Source of the DNA: Cryptomeria japonica
Lineage: Eukaryota; Streptophyta; Pinopsida; Cupressales; Cupressaceae
NCBI RefSeq assembly: GCF_030272615.1
Contig: NC_081405.1
Span: 654,432,920 to 654,496,919, forward strand
Length of the DNA stretch: 64,000 bases
Reading direction: 5' to 3'
Shown here: in pieces, positions 10,780 through 22,521 of the stretch
Numbering within the stretch: position 1 is the stretch's first letter
How the letters are laid out: each line of letters starts with the position of its first letter
Notes under the pieces: generated by a model
The model's database searches: none
Told to the model about the DNA's origin: nothing
Seen by the model: only the letters and a program-made list of their open reading frames with translations
Made by a program: the position numbers and the translations under genes

Positions 10780-11990
10780 CATAATCCACTTTTCTATCCA
10801 GAACCAACTAATTTATCTTCCATTTAAGGAATTTTTCATGTAGAAATAAAGAATAAAGACCAAAAGGTTTCCTCATTGATACTAGAGCAGATGAAAGTTA
10901 TGCAATCCATTCCACTCTTTAGACTAATCTACCTTTCTTTTCTTTTTCTTCTTCTAGTTGCTTTTTGAACTCAAAATTCTCTTGCTGTAATTTGTCAATA
11001 ATCAAGGAAAGTTCCCATGTGAGGAAAAAAGAAGTTATTGTTCCTTGATTTGAGGTTAATGGTCTTTGACTTCTCAATTCAATCTCTTTCATTTCCAATT
11101 CCTCTTTCAACTTCCTAATTTCTTCATTGCTTTGCTCCAATTGTGTAGAGGTTTGATTTATATCCTGCTCAGTCTGTTCTATAGTTTTTCCCCATTCTTC
11201 CTCTTTTTAATGGGAAACTCTTTGTGTTATTTCTATGTTCTGAGTTGTTTTTCTAAGTTTCTCTTACTTTTATCTTAAAATTTCTTCCATGAAGTTTATT
11301 TTCTTTTGTGCATTAGAAAGGTTTTTCTCTAAATGAGACATTAACATGGCTTTCACTAGTTCTACATCTTCTTCTTCTCTACCTTTATCACTAATTTGAA
11401 CATTTTCCTCTTCCACAAGAATTTATTTCCCTTCCCTTCTGACAAATTTTGAAGGGGATGGAGGTTATTGAGTTTCAACATTGTGCGAAGGATAGGAGTA
11501 AATTTGAGTTACATAAAATTCTTCATAAGCTTCCAAATTTTCAATGTTGGCTACAGAGGGTGTAGATAAATGAGGTGACTATTGTGCTTCCCCTTCATTA
11601 GAAGATTTGTCATCCAAATAAATTATTTGTGGGCGCAATTGTTCGGGAATTTTATCAATGTCATCTTTTTCTGGTGGTAAATTGTCAGCACTTGGTTGAT
11701 GGAGTTCAATATCAACAAAAGGGTTTATTTCAGGTACACTTTCTTCAACATGTGGTTTTGAAAAAGAAGGGTCATTATGCACAATAACAAGGCTTTTCTC
11801 TAAAGTAGGTTGTGGAATTTCCTCAGGGTTTGTTGACAAGGGGTCATCAAGAGCCCTATGGGGTCAAAAGGAGGACTATGATCTTCACTCTTTTGTGGCT
11901 GAGAAGCCTTTTGGGTAGAGCTACGAGTAACTCTGGGTACTCTAGGCTCCCCACTTTAAGATTTTTCCTTTTTATGCTATGGGCCCTCTT
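10780..11990 (-). pseudogene. Coiled-coil/acidic ORF remnant, probably retrotransposon-derived
   Basis: On the minus strand, 11839-11579 encodes an acidic Pro/Glu/Asp-rich segment and 11140-10919 a heptad-like helical segment (EEIRKLKEELEMKEIELRS, then LQQENFEFKKQLEEEKEKK). Several stops and frame changes separate them. No enzyme motif or zinc knuckle is visible. The make-up resembles the charged second ORFs of elements A and B, so a retroelement origin is likely, but no LTR pair encloses it. Confidence 0.45.
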
Positions 11991-12023
11991 CCATAATTTC
12001 AATATTATTACAGGAATTTTTCC

Positions 12024-12835
12024 TGTGTAAATAAATTGTAATAAATATAATTAAATAAATGTAATTCTGAACCTTATTATAGTTATGAAAGGGTGTGATT
12101 TTTGGTAACCACCCTATGACATTATATAAACCCATGAATTAATAAAGAAGGACACACAAGGAGAAAATAAGAGAGGAAAAATAAATTGAAAGAAGCAAAA
12201 GAGAGACGATAGTTAAGGTCTGGTGGTTGGGCATTGGGCATTAGAGAAGGGGCATATAGTGTGTGTCCAACTTGGGGTACAGTGTACACTCGGGAGTGTC
12301 CTGGCTAGGGCTGTGTTTATTTCATGCCGTGAAGGCATGTGGGGTTCTATGTAGGAACCGTGTCCTCCTGGAGAACTTCCTTGCCTGGAAACCCTAGGCC
12401 TATAACTAATCCTCTGCATGGGGAAAAGAAGCCTCTCCATGATTTATAGATATATATTAATCAATTTCATATAGTCATTGCCCTAATGTTTCACTACTGC
12501 AAAGTATTATCTCAATGTTTTATTATTGATATATATATTAATGTTTATAAAGATTTCCTCCTTGAATGTATTTAATGTATAAAATTTATATGGTTATATT
12601 TCAAATGTTTCTTTGAGATAAATTTATAATTAATTTATGTATTATTACATTTACTTTTCTAAATATATTAAATGTGGTATTAAAGCATTATAATAAATAA
12701 TAAATTAAATTTCCTTACTGTTAAGATTATTTATTTTAGGTAAAAAGGTTAATTACATTAGGTTAAACTTTAATATTTGATTTATTTAATCTACTGCTAA
12801 TATTTAATTAACCATAGAGGAAACATACCATTTCA
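12024..12835 (+). repeat. Candidate 5' LTR with TATA box
   Basis: A primer-binding match (TGGTATCAGAGCC, 12838-12850) lies 2 bp after a CA end, as expected downstream of a 5' LTR. A TATA box (TATATAAA, 12123-12130) and a purine-rich putative transcript start lie inside the block. The TG start at 12024 is a guess. No 3' LTR, gag or pol follows, so this would be a truncated element. Confidence 0.4.
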
Positions 12836-12837
12836 TT

Positions 12838-12850
12838 TGGTATCAGAGCC
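12838..12850 (+). promoter_or_regulatory. Primer-binding site (initiator Met tRNA type)
   Basis: TGGTATCAGAGCC is identical to the primer sites next to the 5' LTRs of elements B and C. Its presence outside a complete element is the main evidence for the LTR candidate to its left. Confidence 0.55.
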
Positions 12851-13200
12851 AAATTGATCTTGAAAGAAACAATGAGAATAAATATTTAGAGTTAACACAT
12901 CTTGAAAAAAAATAAAAATTAAAAGATAACCTTATCTAAATCTTATGATGTAACTCTTGAATCAAAACACAATTTAAATCTGAATATTAATAAGATTTTA
13001 CCCAACCCAAATTAGAACCCCAATCAGTTGTTTGAAACAAAAAAAAATGATACTTTGGGTTTTAGATTAAGGTTTATTCGTGAAGAGTTTAAATCACTAT
13101 TTAAATTAAAAAATTTACTGAGGGAAACAAATTTGCTTTGAAACCATAAAAGAGTAGTGACAATGAAAACAATTAAAATAGTCCCACTCTTTACCAGGCC

Positions 13201-13203
<3 letters not shown>

Positions 13204-13234
<31 letters not shown>
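13204..13234. repeat. (TA)n microsatellite
   Basis: About 15 uninterrupted TA dinucleotides. The runs of alternating Tyr and Ile in short readings across it on both strands are artefacts of this repeat. Confidence 0.95.
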
Positions 13235-16200
13235 ATGCCATTTTGTACACGCTTTGTTTCAAATTTCACTTTCAATGAAAAAAAAATTCCAGGAAGAAGA
13301 TTCCCATTTTTACCAAGAAAGCTTATTCCCAACTACAAATCAAGTCAGTAGTTGTAATTATATGCCTATTTTGAAGTTGAAAACGGTGAGTTCATATTTT
13401 CCGTAATAATAGATAAGACCCAATTCAAGTTTCTTCATTATTTTAACTATTTTGTCACAAGATCTTATAATTACATTATTCCAAGTCTCAAATTACTTTT
13501 ACACAAAATCACAAGATCTTTGCATTATCATTATTCCAAATCTCAAGATTCGTCTTAAAAAGAAAAAATTGAATATGATAGGTATAGTGTGAGAAGTCAA
13601 ATATCCTATAATGGAAGCACCCAAATGTTGTCTTTAGGGCTCATAATATTTATATATTGAATATATTCCATCTAATTACTATAACTATAATAGTTGTAAA
13701 CTAAGAATTATCGTATTGCAAGAATAGTGTTTAAAGATTTCACCTCACAACAAAATTTTCATTTAAAATTTTGCAACTTGAAATAGTTGAAACATTTCTT
13801 ACCTCAAACAAAAAATTCTTAGGGTTGCAAAAATAAATGGTAGAAATATTTCTTAGATTTATTGCCTCATGCTAGAAAACAAAATTCAACTTGCAACTGA
13901 CATTTTCATTTAGAAAGACTGCAAAAACATTTTTAAAACCTTTCTTGCTGCACACCTGAAAACAAACTCGTATGCACTAGTTCCTACCATAATCTAATAA
14001 GTGGAGAAAAATTAGTGTCTCTTAAGGTGTATCTCTCTGTCATTGCCCATTTTGGAATTTTGGCACTTAACTTAAATAGAAGGAAAATTTTCAATCTACC
14101 CAAGTCGATAGACTTCACCAACTGCCTAGTTTGCACATGTGTCATTAGTGAAATAATAGAGATGTTGTGTTAAAATACCATAATAGATCAATTGGGATTC
14201 AAGTTCATTTTCTATAATTCAAATACTTTTTCAGTAAGAATTTCAACTAATTCAGTGTTTACTAACTTGTTGTAAGGAAGTAATATTTCTATTGGTGTCA
14301 CCAGAGGCTTATATAAGAGTCTTTTTAGTATTAGATTTTTTTTTCAAAATTTACAAGTTGACTGGACTAATTCAATGTGGCTGACCAAGTCCAATTTTTA
14401 CGGTAGTTAGGAATGAATGAATAAAACAATAATGTTTTTGATTGTCTTTATGTATTGGTTATTACTACTTAGAGTGTAAAAATGTCACTTGGCCCAAAAT
14501 ATTGTACCTAATTGTGCAATCATGTGTAATAAGTGAAATTTAATGGCCATAATTTAATATTGTATCTTAGATAATTTGTTATTTGAAGATATAACCAAAA
14601 TGCTTGCAATAGTTAAATTGAAGGCACATGACCCATTGAAGTTGTTAAATGAAGAAATGAGAAATGACAAGCGATATCAACTCTAAATGAGAAGTGATAT
14701 AAACAACAAATAATGGTTTATGAGAGAATAAATATAATCTATCAAAGATTTCAAGATACATACTTTAAAATTTAGAGAAAAAAAAAACATTTTATCATAC
14801 TTTCATAAAGTTATTTCTCCTTGGTTGTAGCCACTTGAGCATAGTAGCTTGTTCTAATGTGGTAAGAGGATTGTCTCTCCAAACCTTAAAAAAAAAAAAA
14901 GGCTAACGGACAATTTGCAGTAAATGGAGCAAGTTATTTCTTATGGAACCCACAAAAAACATAGCAAAAAGAGAAACTAATTTAGATTCGATGTTAATTA
15001 AAAATAAAAATAAAAATTGACAAAAACAAAAACTTTTTATCAAATAATTTAAACATGAGAAAATTCATTGTATACCAAACACAACATTCTCTTTTGTTAA
15101 ATATATGGTACTTTACTCTTTATCGAAAATAGTGACAACGACCTTTACCCTAACTAGTGAATCTAGAAAATGAAATCTATTCATGTTTTAAATGATTTTC
15201 TTTATGTTGAATTAGAACTCTCTACATATAATATTTACTATCCCTTTTCTATTATTTTTGGATCACAATATTTTGTTGCCTGTATCTTACTAAGTGATCT
15301 ACAGATTAGTGCTTAAATTGTATGAGACCTGTGTGTTTTTCCTATTATTATAATCTTAGTTTAAGTCATTGTCCAAGCTTGGTCTCTCTAGTGAAATAAT
15401 ATATTCTAAGTAAACATTTTTTAAACCAAAAAAATTATTCCAGAATATGTTACATGATCATGTTCCTACTACAGAGATTCGAATAGATATTTACCATCTC
15501 ATCCTTCTAAATGATCATGGAGCTCCTGGACAAGGGTCACTTTTATTTTTCAATTTCTCATTAGATAAGTACCTTTGGCATACCATTATTATGATATGCA
15601 TGTCATATTAGTGATGAATTTCATGTGCAACATGATTTTGATTCCCAAGGAGAGGTTTGGGTGCCTTGATATCATGATAATTGGTAATACACTTACATCA
15701 ATAGCCCTTCAATATCTGTAGCCCTTCACTTGCACATGATGAAAAAAAAAATGAGATAAATAATTTAAGATAAACCCTGTATAAAAGGACTACCATAATG
15801 GAGAATTCGAAGGATATAGCTATAACAAGAATTACCCTTTTTTAAAATTCATGTTAATTCTTGTTCAATTTGCTAATGAATTTATCCATGTAATAGAACC
15901 AATATTGAGGAATCTTATTAACAAGGTTTTGCAAGCCTAGATGATAGATTCTTCAGTCCCCAATCCAACGATCTAGTGGTAGGCAAATTTATATAATAAA
16001 TCAGCTCTCTAATTTGGAGCAAACGCGTCTCATCAAGATAATACTAGAAGCATCTGTAAATATTTAATTTAATTAATTTATTTAGTTAGCTAGCACAATA
16101 AATAAAAAAAGAGTACTTGTAGAAATCATTCGTAGAAATTAGTGATTACTATCATCACTTATGTCCCATATCATTGACTAAAAGCTTAAATCATCAACTT

Positions 16201-16443
16201 CAAACAAAGTAGCATATCATTGTTGAGAATACACCATAATAAGCATCTAAGTGATATCTTTTAAGGAATATTTCCATCTGTTCTTTTCTCAGACATGAAA
16301 AAGATTTTATACATTAATGCTAGGCCCTAAGGATAGAACGCTAGTTTTGAAATTATCCTCCAACAAGTACAACCATAATACCTCCAATACGTTTCAATAT
16401 TTCCAAAACTACAATAGTAATACTTACGATGAAATGAGGTTTC
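13235..16443. other. AT-rich noncoding region
   Basis: About 3.2 kb without a supported coding region, RNA gene or element end. Homopolymer A and T runs are frequent. Confidence 0.6.
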
Positions 16444-16580
16444 TGTTAGCAGTGGGCCAGCGTCCCTCGCAGGATTCACAATATGGTTTAATAGCCTCCT
16501 GTGGATTCTATAAGTCTAGTGGTTGTATCGGGCATTGACAGGTTGATCTTTTGGTGCAACAACAACCCTAGCTTGTAACA
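16444..16580 (+). repeat. TRIM 5' LTR (137 bp)
   Basis: It begins TGTTAGCAGTGGGCC and ends CCCTAGCTTGTAACA. It differs from the 3' copy by scattered substitutions, several of them at CpG or CHG-type positions, but has the same length. Confidence 0.93.
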
Positions 16581-16582
16581 AG

Positions 16583-16594
16583 TGGTATCAGAGC
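16583..16594 (+). promoter_or_regulatory. TRIM primer-binding site
   Basis: TGGTATCAGAGC begins 2 bp after the 5' LTR and matches the primer sites of the autonomous copia elements in this window. Reverse transcription would be primed by initiator Met tRNA. Confidence 0.9.
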
Positions 16595-16648
16595 TTGGTC
16601 ACAGGTTTGAATCACGTAGGCCGCAATGAGTGATGCTGGGAGGGGGAT

Positions 16649-16785
16649 TGTTGGCAGTGGGCCAATGTCCCTCACAGGATTTGCGAAATGGTTTAACAGC
16701 CTCCTGTGGATTCTATAATTCTAGTGGTTGTATCGGGCATTGACAGGTCGATCTTTTGGTGTAATGGAAACCCTAGCTTGTAACA
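16649..16785 (+). repeat. TRIM 3' LTR (137 bp)
   Basis: It begins TGTTGGCAGTGGGCC directly after the purine tract GGGAGGGGGAT (16638-16648) and ends CTTGTAACA, followed by the TSD copy GTTTC. Confidence 0.93.
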
Positions 16786-17256
16786 GTTTCCCATATAGAT
16801 ATCTATAATAAAGTGAGATGAGTATTAGTGTAATTTAGAATGTAGTGATTGGATATAACTATTCGTCATTCTGATGTGGGTTTATGCTCTCTTGGTTGTA
16901 TGACCGACCATCCTGCGTGCTTGTCCTTGTTCACTAGGGTAAATGTTGTCTCACTCACACTAACATTACCTCTACTTTGTGTCAAATGTTATTAGTGGTG
17001 ATTTACTCATCACAAAAAGGAAATAAGTGTTTAATATTTTTCACCATGTTAAATAGGTAAAATTTCTCATCCTTCATTAAAAATTAGCAAAATGGAATAA
17101 GATTCAAGACCATTATATTTATTCAATATTTTGTTGTGCAATCTACTTAAAGGATACTTAGTCATAAATAGGTGTGATTCTTATTGGTCAAGAACCAATT
17201 CATATATTTCCTAAGAGTTTTGCATATGGAGTGTTGATTGGTTGAGTACCACATTG
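16786..17256. other. Noncoding spacer between TRIM and element B
   Basis: No gene or repeat element is recognised. The last five bases, CATTG (17252-17256), are one copy of the imperfect target duplication of element B. Confidence 0.6.
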
Positions 17257-18407
17257 TGATGAATACTAAGAGGGGGAGGTGAATTAGTATGCCGAAAATA
17301 TTTGCACTTAAACACTTTGCAAGACTAACAGTAAACTAGTAAAACAATTTAACAGACAAACCGGTTAACAAACATGCAAACCAAACAACTAATAATGCAT
17401 TCACCCATAGAAGCACAAACACCATAACACAATAGATTTTGATGTGGAAACCCAAATGGGAAAAACCACGATGAGATGGAACTCACAAGTCACTATCTAT
17501 AAAATAGGAACCAGACCTGTTAAGGTCAGACCGGTTAAGGTCTTACAATGTTCTTTACCAGAATAGATCCTGTTAGGAATCTCAATCTCTGTTAGGAGAT
17601 AAGTCTGATTAAAGACTACCTTGCTAGAGGATTTTCGATCCATAGTTGTGAACCACCTTGTTAGAGGATTTACAAAAGGATTTTGGGCCTACCCGGTTAA
17701 GGGCTACAGACTTGTCAAAGATGTGAGTAATCAACAAGTGTTTGATCTATCTAATAGCATAGACTGCTCGGTTAGATCCTTGATAGCTCGTTCTTAATGC
17801 ACTACAACATTACTTCAGTCTTCTACACATTCATATTCTCTCCAACTCCTCAACCACCTTAAACCCTAGCAACAACATAAACTTTTGCTATGACCACATC
17901 AACAACCTAAAACCCTAGACATGATGTCCATAAAAATGAATTTGATTTCATGACGGTCCAATAGGATTACATTACAATTTCCTAGGTTCAATGAACCTGG
18001 ACATACTTGGTACCATGACACAAAAAAGCACCGTTAATGTGTCGGCACTGTCAAACAATTAGTGGATGGTAACTCATCACAAAATGTCGGTTGGTAACTC
18101 ATCACACAGTATTACCGGTTCATACAAAATGTCAGTTGTTGGTTTGACAAAAGTGAAGATTGGTAAAATTGTGTTATGCCACTTTAATCCTTCATGCCGC
18201 TTGGGATCCACGAATCGCTTGGGGTCAACATGGCACTTCAGACTGAGAAAAACATTTTGCAAAACATCAATAGTCTAAAGACTATAATACAACATACCGG
18301 TTATAACAAATACCGGTTGTGCTCTAACTCATACAGATAAAGAGGATCTCAATTCAAGTGTGTGTCCATCAATGACAATCACAACATAAACATCAAAAAT
18401 GCCAACA
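17257..18407 (-). repeat. 3' LTR of element B
   Basis: It runs on the minus strand from TGTTGGCATTTTTGATG (ending at 18407) to TTAGTATTCATCA (at 17257). The C-rich tract seen near all copia-type LTR ends here lies at 17268-17284 in complement. Confidence 0.93.
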
Positions 18408-18421
18408 TTCTCCCCCTTTGG
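18408..18421 (-). promoter_or_regulatory. Polypurine tract of element B
   Basis: In complement this reads CCAAAGGGGGAGAA, abutting the 3' LTR. It differs by one base from the tracts of A, D and E. Confidence 0.88.
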
Positions 18422-18699
18422 CATTGATGGCAACACTTAGGAAAATAAAATATTGACATCTAAGTGTTTTACAAAAAAATCATGCCATTAGCAAAATTGC
18501 TCCCCCTAAGCATATACACTATCCCTTTAACAAGACAATGTATAGCTCTTTTGCATAAATGTTGAGATATTTAGAGCATATAATCAAAATTTTGATTACC
18601 AGATACTTCTCCAAATAGAATTCTTCTCCCCCTTTGCCAACAATGACAAAGTACAGCTGAACAACTCTATTTTCATTTGATATTAAAAATAATATAAGT

Positions 18700-21600
18700 T
18701 TATGACAACAAGGAATGATACTTGTCAAAAATAGATTTAAAGTCCTGCAATAATTGTTTCATCGACAAAGACCAGGACTCAAGTAGGGAGGTGGCTACTT
18801 CTTGCTTTGTCTGCATCTGGGAGACCTGTTCTTCCATGGCATCAATTGTGCTCATCTCCTATGTAACTGTTAAGGCATCCAAGTTCAGATAGCACTTCTG
18901 AAGAATTTGCAATCGTGGGAGTAGAACTAGTTGTAGCTCCTGCAAATCTCTAGACTGAGTGTTGATCTCTTGCTCCATTTTTGCTGACTGTATGTGAAAT
19001 CGATGAATAGTTTGCCCATAAGTTGTAAAGGAATCATAAGGCGGCTTGAATGTGCTCAAGTAGGACTGCAAGTCCATTTCAAGTTTTTTCTTCTAAGCTA
19101 GCACATCATCATAGAATAGATGGGGTTGGTAGATCTTGCTGAGTAGTAGATTCCCCTCATCTAGAGCATCCCTTATATCCTTTTGTTCTTTCTTTAGTTC
19201 AGTTCAGAGCTCATTCAACTTCTTCACCAAAGCTATATTAAGAGCTTTTTGATTCTCCTTCTTGACATTAGCCTTTGCTACCTCTTCAAGGCCCTGCACC
19301 TGATCATCCACTACTATGCATAGGAGCTTGAGTCTAGCTAGTGATGAATCGATGTTGGGAAGATTTGTACCGAGTATCAAACCGGTAAGAGTTTCCACAA
19401 CCGCTTGAATTACATCCTGCTCCTTCTTCCTTTGAATGATTTCAAGGCGCTCTTGAGCTACCTTGATGCTCTGCATTAGCTTCATTTCACTTGCAGATAG
19501 GATATCGATAGGACTAGAGAGATCAGCTGGTTTGGCTTGACTCCTAGTCGCCTTCGGAGTCTCCATCTGGGTGCTCTTCTCTGCTTCTCCTGCCTTGTCC
19601 TCTTCTACTTTCTTCTTCTCTGCTTCTCTCCTCTTCTCTCCTTCCTTATCCTCCTTTTCCTTTTTCCTTTTCTCTTCTTCTCTCCTCTTTTCCTCTTCTT
19701 TTTCTTCCTCTTCCTTCTTCTTCTTCTCTGTTTCCTTCTTCTTCTCCTGTTCCTTATCTTCTTCTTCCCTCTTTTTCTTTTCATCTTCTTGCTTGTTTTT
19801 CTCTTCTTCATCCATCTTCTTCTCCTCTTCATCTTTCTTCTTCTTCTCTTCTTCATCCTTCTTCTTTCTGTCTTCTTCATCTTTCTTCTTCTTCTCTTCT
19901 TCATCCCTTTTCCGCTTCTCTTCTTCATCCTTTTTCCTCTGCTCGACCTCTTCCTTTGCCGCTTCTTGTCTATCCTCGGCTTTCTTATCAACCTATTTAG
20001 CCTGTTGCTCCTGTCCTATTGCCTTAGATGGTGTTTCCTGAGTAACATCCTCAATGTCTAGAGCATCGACATCAATGGTGTCGATCAATTCAACAACCAG
20101 ATTTCCTTCATCATCAAATTCTTCGTCCGGTTTGGATATAACCGGTTCTTTTTCAGCTTGCCAGTTGGCTAGATGCACTTTGTGAGTCTGGATAGTGGTT
20201 CTCATATACAGATGAGTGTCTTTTTCAACATCATCAACTCTACCTTCTAACAGCCAGAGTCTTCTTCTTCTAGTGAAGAAGACTCCTTTATTTTGGTCAA
20301 TAACATCAAACAATTCAGAATTTGACAGGTCGGGAAAGTACTGTGCAAAAAAATTCTCCCTAATTTCCTGTTCCTTTTCTATGGCAATGCACCATCTATT
20401 ATCTAATGACATATATAAGGAATTCAGTGTCTAAGACTTAATCTTTGAGGGCGACCGGTCATTAATACATAGATATTGAATTATTTCCTTTTCAACCGCT
20501 TCCTTTTCATCCTCATTAAAGTCATCAAAACACTCAAGTAAGTCATGTAGCACTTTTCTCCTAATATTCTTTATTGTTCTTTGACAATGTGTCAAAGGTT
20601 TATAGGAAGAGATATCTATATTTACCGGTGTAGATGATGTCGGTTCATTCTTTGTCTTCCTCTTTGCTTGACGTGTTTTCTTTGGCTTTTCCTTAGACAT
20701 AGTTTCTTTTGAGTCTGGAGAGGTATTCCTTGTCTTCCTCTTTCTCTAGAACACTTTAGCCAGTACTGCTTCTGATTTCTTCTTGGCTGGTGACCGCTTG
20801 GTCACTTTTGGAGTTGCAATAGTAACCGGTGTTGATGCTGCAGGCACTGCCTTTGCCTTCTTCACTGCCGGTTCTTTTTCTTTCATTGTTGGTGGTTCCT
20901 TAACCGGTGCTATCCTCTCTAGGTAGGTGCTAGTTCTCTTTGCCTTAGGATCAAGCGGTGAGGCAATAAGGGTAGACGCATACCCTTATAGCATATCGTA
21001 CATCACCTCATAGCCCATTGACTCCACTTCTTCCTATCTAGGCTCAACAGCCTCCATTATGCATTTATCTACTTGGATGGTGAAGCAGATATCATCTTCA
21101 TATTTCTTGACAATGTCACCTGATATCCTCACTCTTTGGCTCATTTTCCTTATGAACTCATCAAAATACTTGTTCAGAATATTAGGGTAACCAGTTCCAA
21201 TTGCTTCAATGCTTTCCTTGATTTGCTTCGTTACCGGTTGGTCACCAGACCACTGGACATCTCCTACTCCTAGAAAGTAGCCTTGGAAATAGAAGAACAA
21301 CCGAACCAGTAGTTGTCCAAACTTGAACCTAAGTGCATTATCCTATTTCATCAACTTTAGATTCAACTGGAGTTGTCTCTGCATACCGGTGCACAGATCA
21401 AATGATGCATCCTCCTTTATCATCCGGTAAGTGACATTTACCACTACAGTAGATACAGAGTTAATTCTGCTGGCTAAGAATGTTCGGTATCCAATCACCA
21501 TACATGCATACTTAACCAGATCATCCTTGATAGAATTGACTATCATGCCTCGTGAGTTGCTCACTAAACCGGTGAGCTTGGACATTTTAGTTTTGCTTAC

Positions 21601-22020
21601 CATCCTTAGGACCGGCACTTCCCCTGTGTTGTAGAATCTGGTGACTACATGAATTGCCTGTGGCATGATGTCATGTGTTCTCTCTAGGTACATCTTATCA
21701 CCATGGACTCTGCTCAAAATGATCCTTATATGATCCTCTGTGAAATCCTCCAGGAAGTAAACAACATTATGGAGCTTTTTCTTCTCCAAAATATTAAACT
21801 CCGGTTTGATCTTCTTATCTTTTCCACAAAATAAACCTAACTAGGTTTGGATAGCTAGAGACCCTAGGTCTTCTATCTTGCAATCTATGTAGTTAGAAAT
21901 TCCCTCTTCTACTATCACACTAGCCGGAACTTGTGATAGGGCATTATACTTGGACTTCTATTGAATAAAACTTGCAGACTTGACAGATGCACTAGAACTG
22001 GTATGAGATGCGGAAGCCAT
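18700..22020 (-). pseudogene. Element B ORF2: long charged coiled-coil protein, stops
   Basis: A single minus-strand frame runs about 1,106 codons from an ATG at 22020 (MASASHTSSSASV) to a TAA at 18700. It is interrupted by about eleven in-frame stops, most of them TAG, with no frameshift. In order it shows a Ser-rich start; a folded-looking region at about 21789-21034 (LSRVHGDKMYLERTHDI, VTYRMIKEDASFDLC); a basic Lys/Pro/Thr linker; another globular-looking part at about 20700-20000; an extreme Lys/Glu block at about 19990-19560, including 8-residue tandem repeats of the type DEEEKKKK; and a helical C-terminus. The frame is also that of the gag ORF. No known enzyme motif is seen. Such a protein could be structural or chromatin-associated, but its function is unknown to me. 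Confidence 0.75.
19804..19947 (-). repeat. 24-bp tandem repeat encoding DEEEKKKK-type units
   Basis: The marker TTCATC occurs at 19828, 19852, 19876, 19900 and 19924, exactly 24 bp apart, with one more at 19807 (21 bp). On the minus strand each unit gives Asp-Glu-Glu followed by mostly Lys and Arg. The repeat is in frame with ORF2 of element B, so unit changes would alter length without breaking the frame. Confidence 0.9.
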
Positions 22021-22521
22021 GATAGAAATCTTAAGAACTCGAGAAATACCTTTTGAAACACGTGAATTTAGGGCTTGTTGATTCTCCTTCACTTCACACT
22101 CCGTCAGTTGTTGAATCATCACTTTGTGTTCTCCACTTGACCGTTTCCAGTTTGAATTTGAATCTCCTTCGTGGTTTCTCAATTTTTCAAAATCTCTGCC
22201 CAAATCACCTTTTCGTCGCTCTACTCTTTGAAAAACTTTTCTTCGCTCGAAAACTGATAGTGAGAAATGATTTGTAAAATCCTTTTAAGTATGTTTCTCA
22301 CCTACCGCAATTAATGCTCCTCCATTAGGGCGTAAACCCTAATTTGCCTTTTTACCATTTTCAGTCTTCTGCCAAATGACAAGTATCATATACTGGTTAA
22401 GGTCTTTTATCGGTGTAAACCGGGGGTTCAAAACATTTCGCCGTTTGCTCCCCCTAAGCTTTTCTGAAGCTTAGTTTGTTGGTTCTGTGATTTCCACACT
22501 AGGTGTAGAAATTGGTTCCTC

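Larger units (their letters stand above)
16444..16785 (+). mobile_element. Complete TRIM retrotransposon, TSD GTTTC
   Basis: Two 137-bp direct repeats (16444-16580 and 16649-16785) begin TGTTAGC/TGTTGGC and end CTTGTAACA. They flank a 68-bp interior consisting of a primer-binding site and a polypurine tract with a little sequence between. The host sequence GTTTC is present on both sides (16439-16443 and 16786-16790). This is the anatomy of a terminal-repeat retrotransposon in miniature: no coding capacity, wholly dependent on enzymes of another element. The 342-bp total is close to the smallest known class. Confidence 0.95.

Noticed and set aside
13024-13351. Short ORFs with alternating Tyr/Ile on both strands
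   Set aside because: Produced by the (TA)n microsatellite.
19537-20061. Plus-strand ORFs rich in Leu/Phe/Ser, resembling membrane proteins
   Set aside because: They are antisense readings of the Lys/Glu repeat of the element B ORF2; the minus-strand frame runs well beyond them in both directions.
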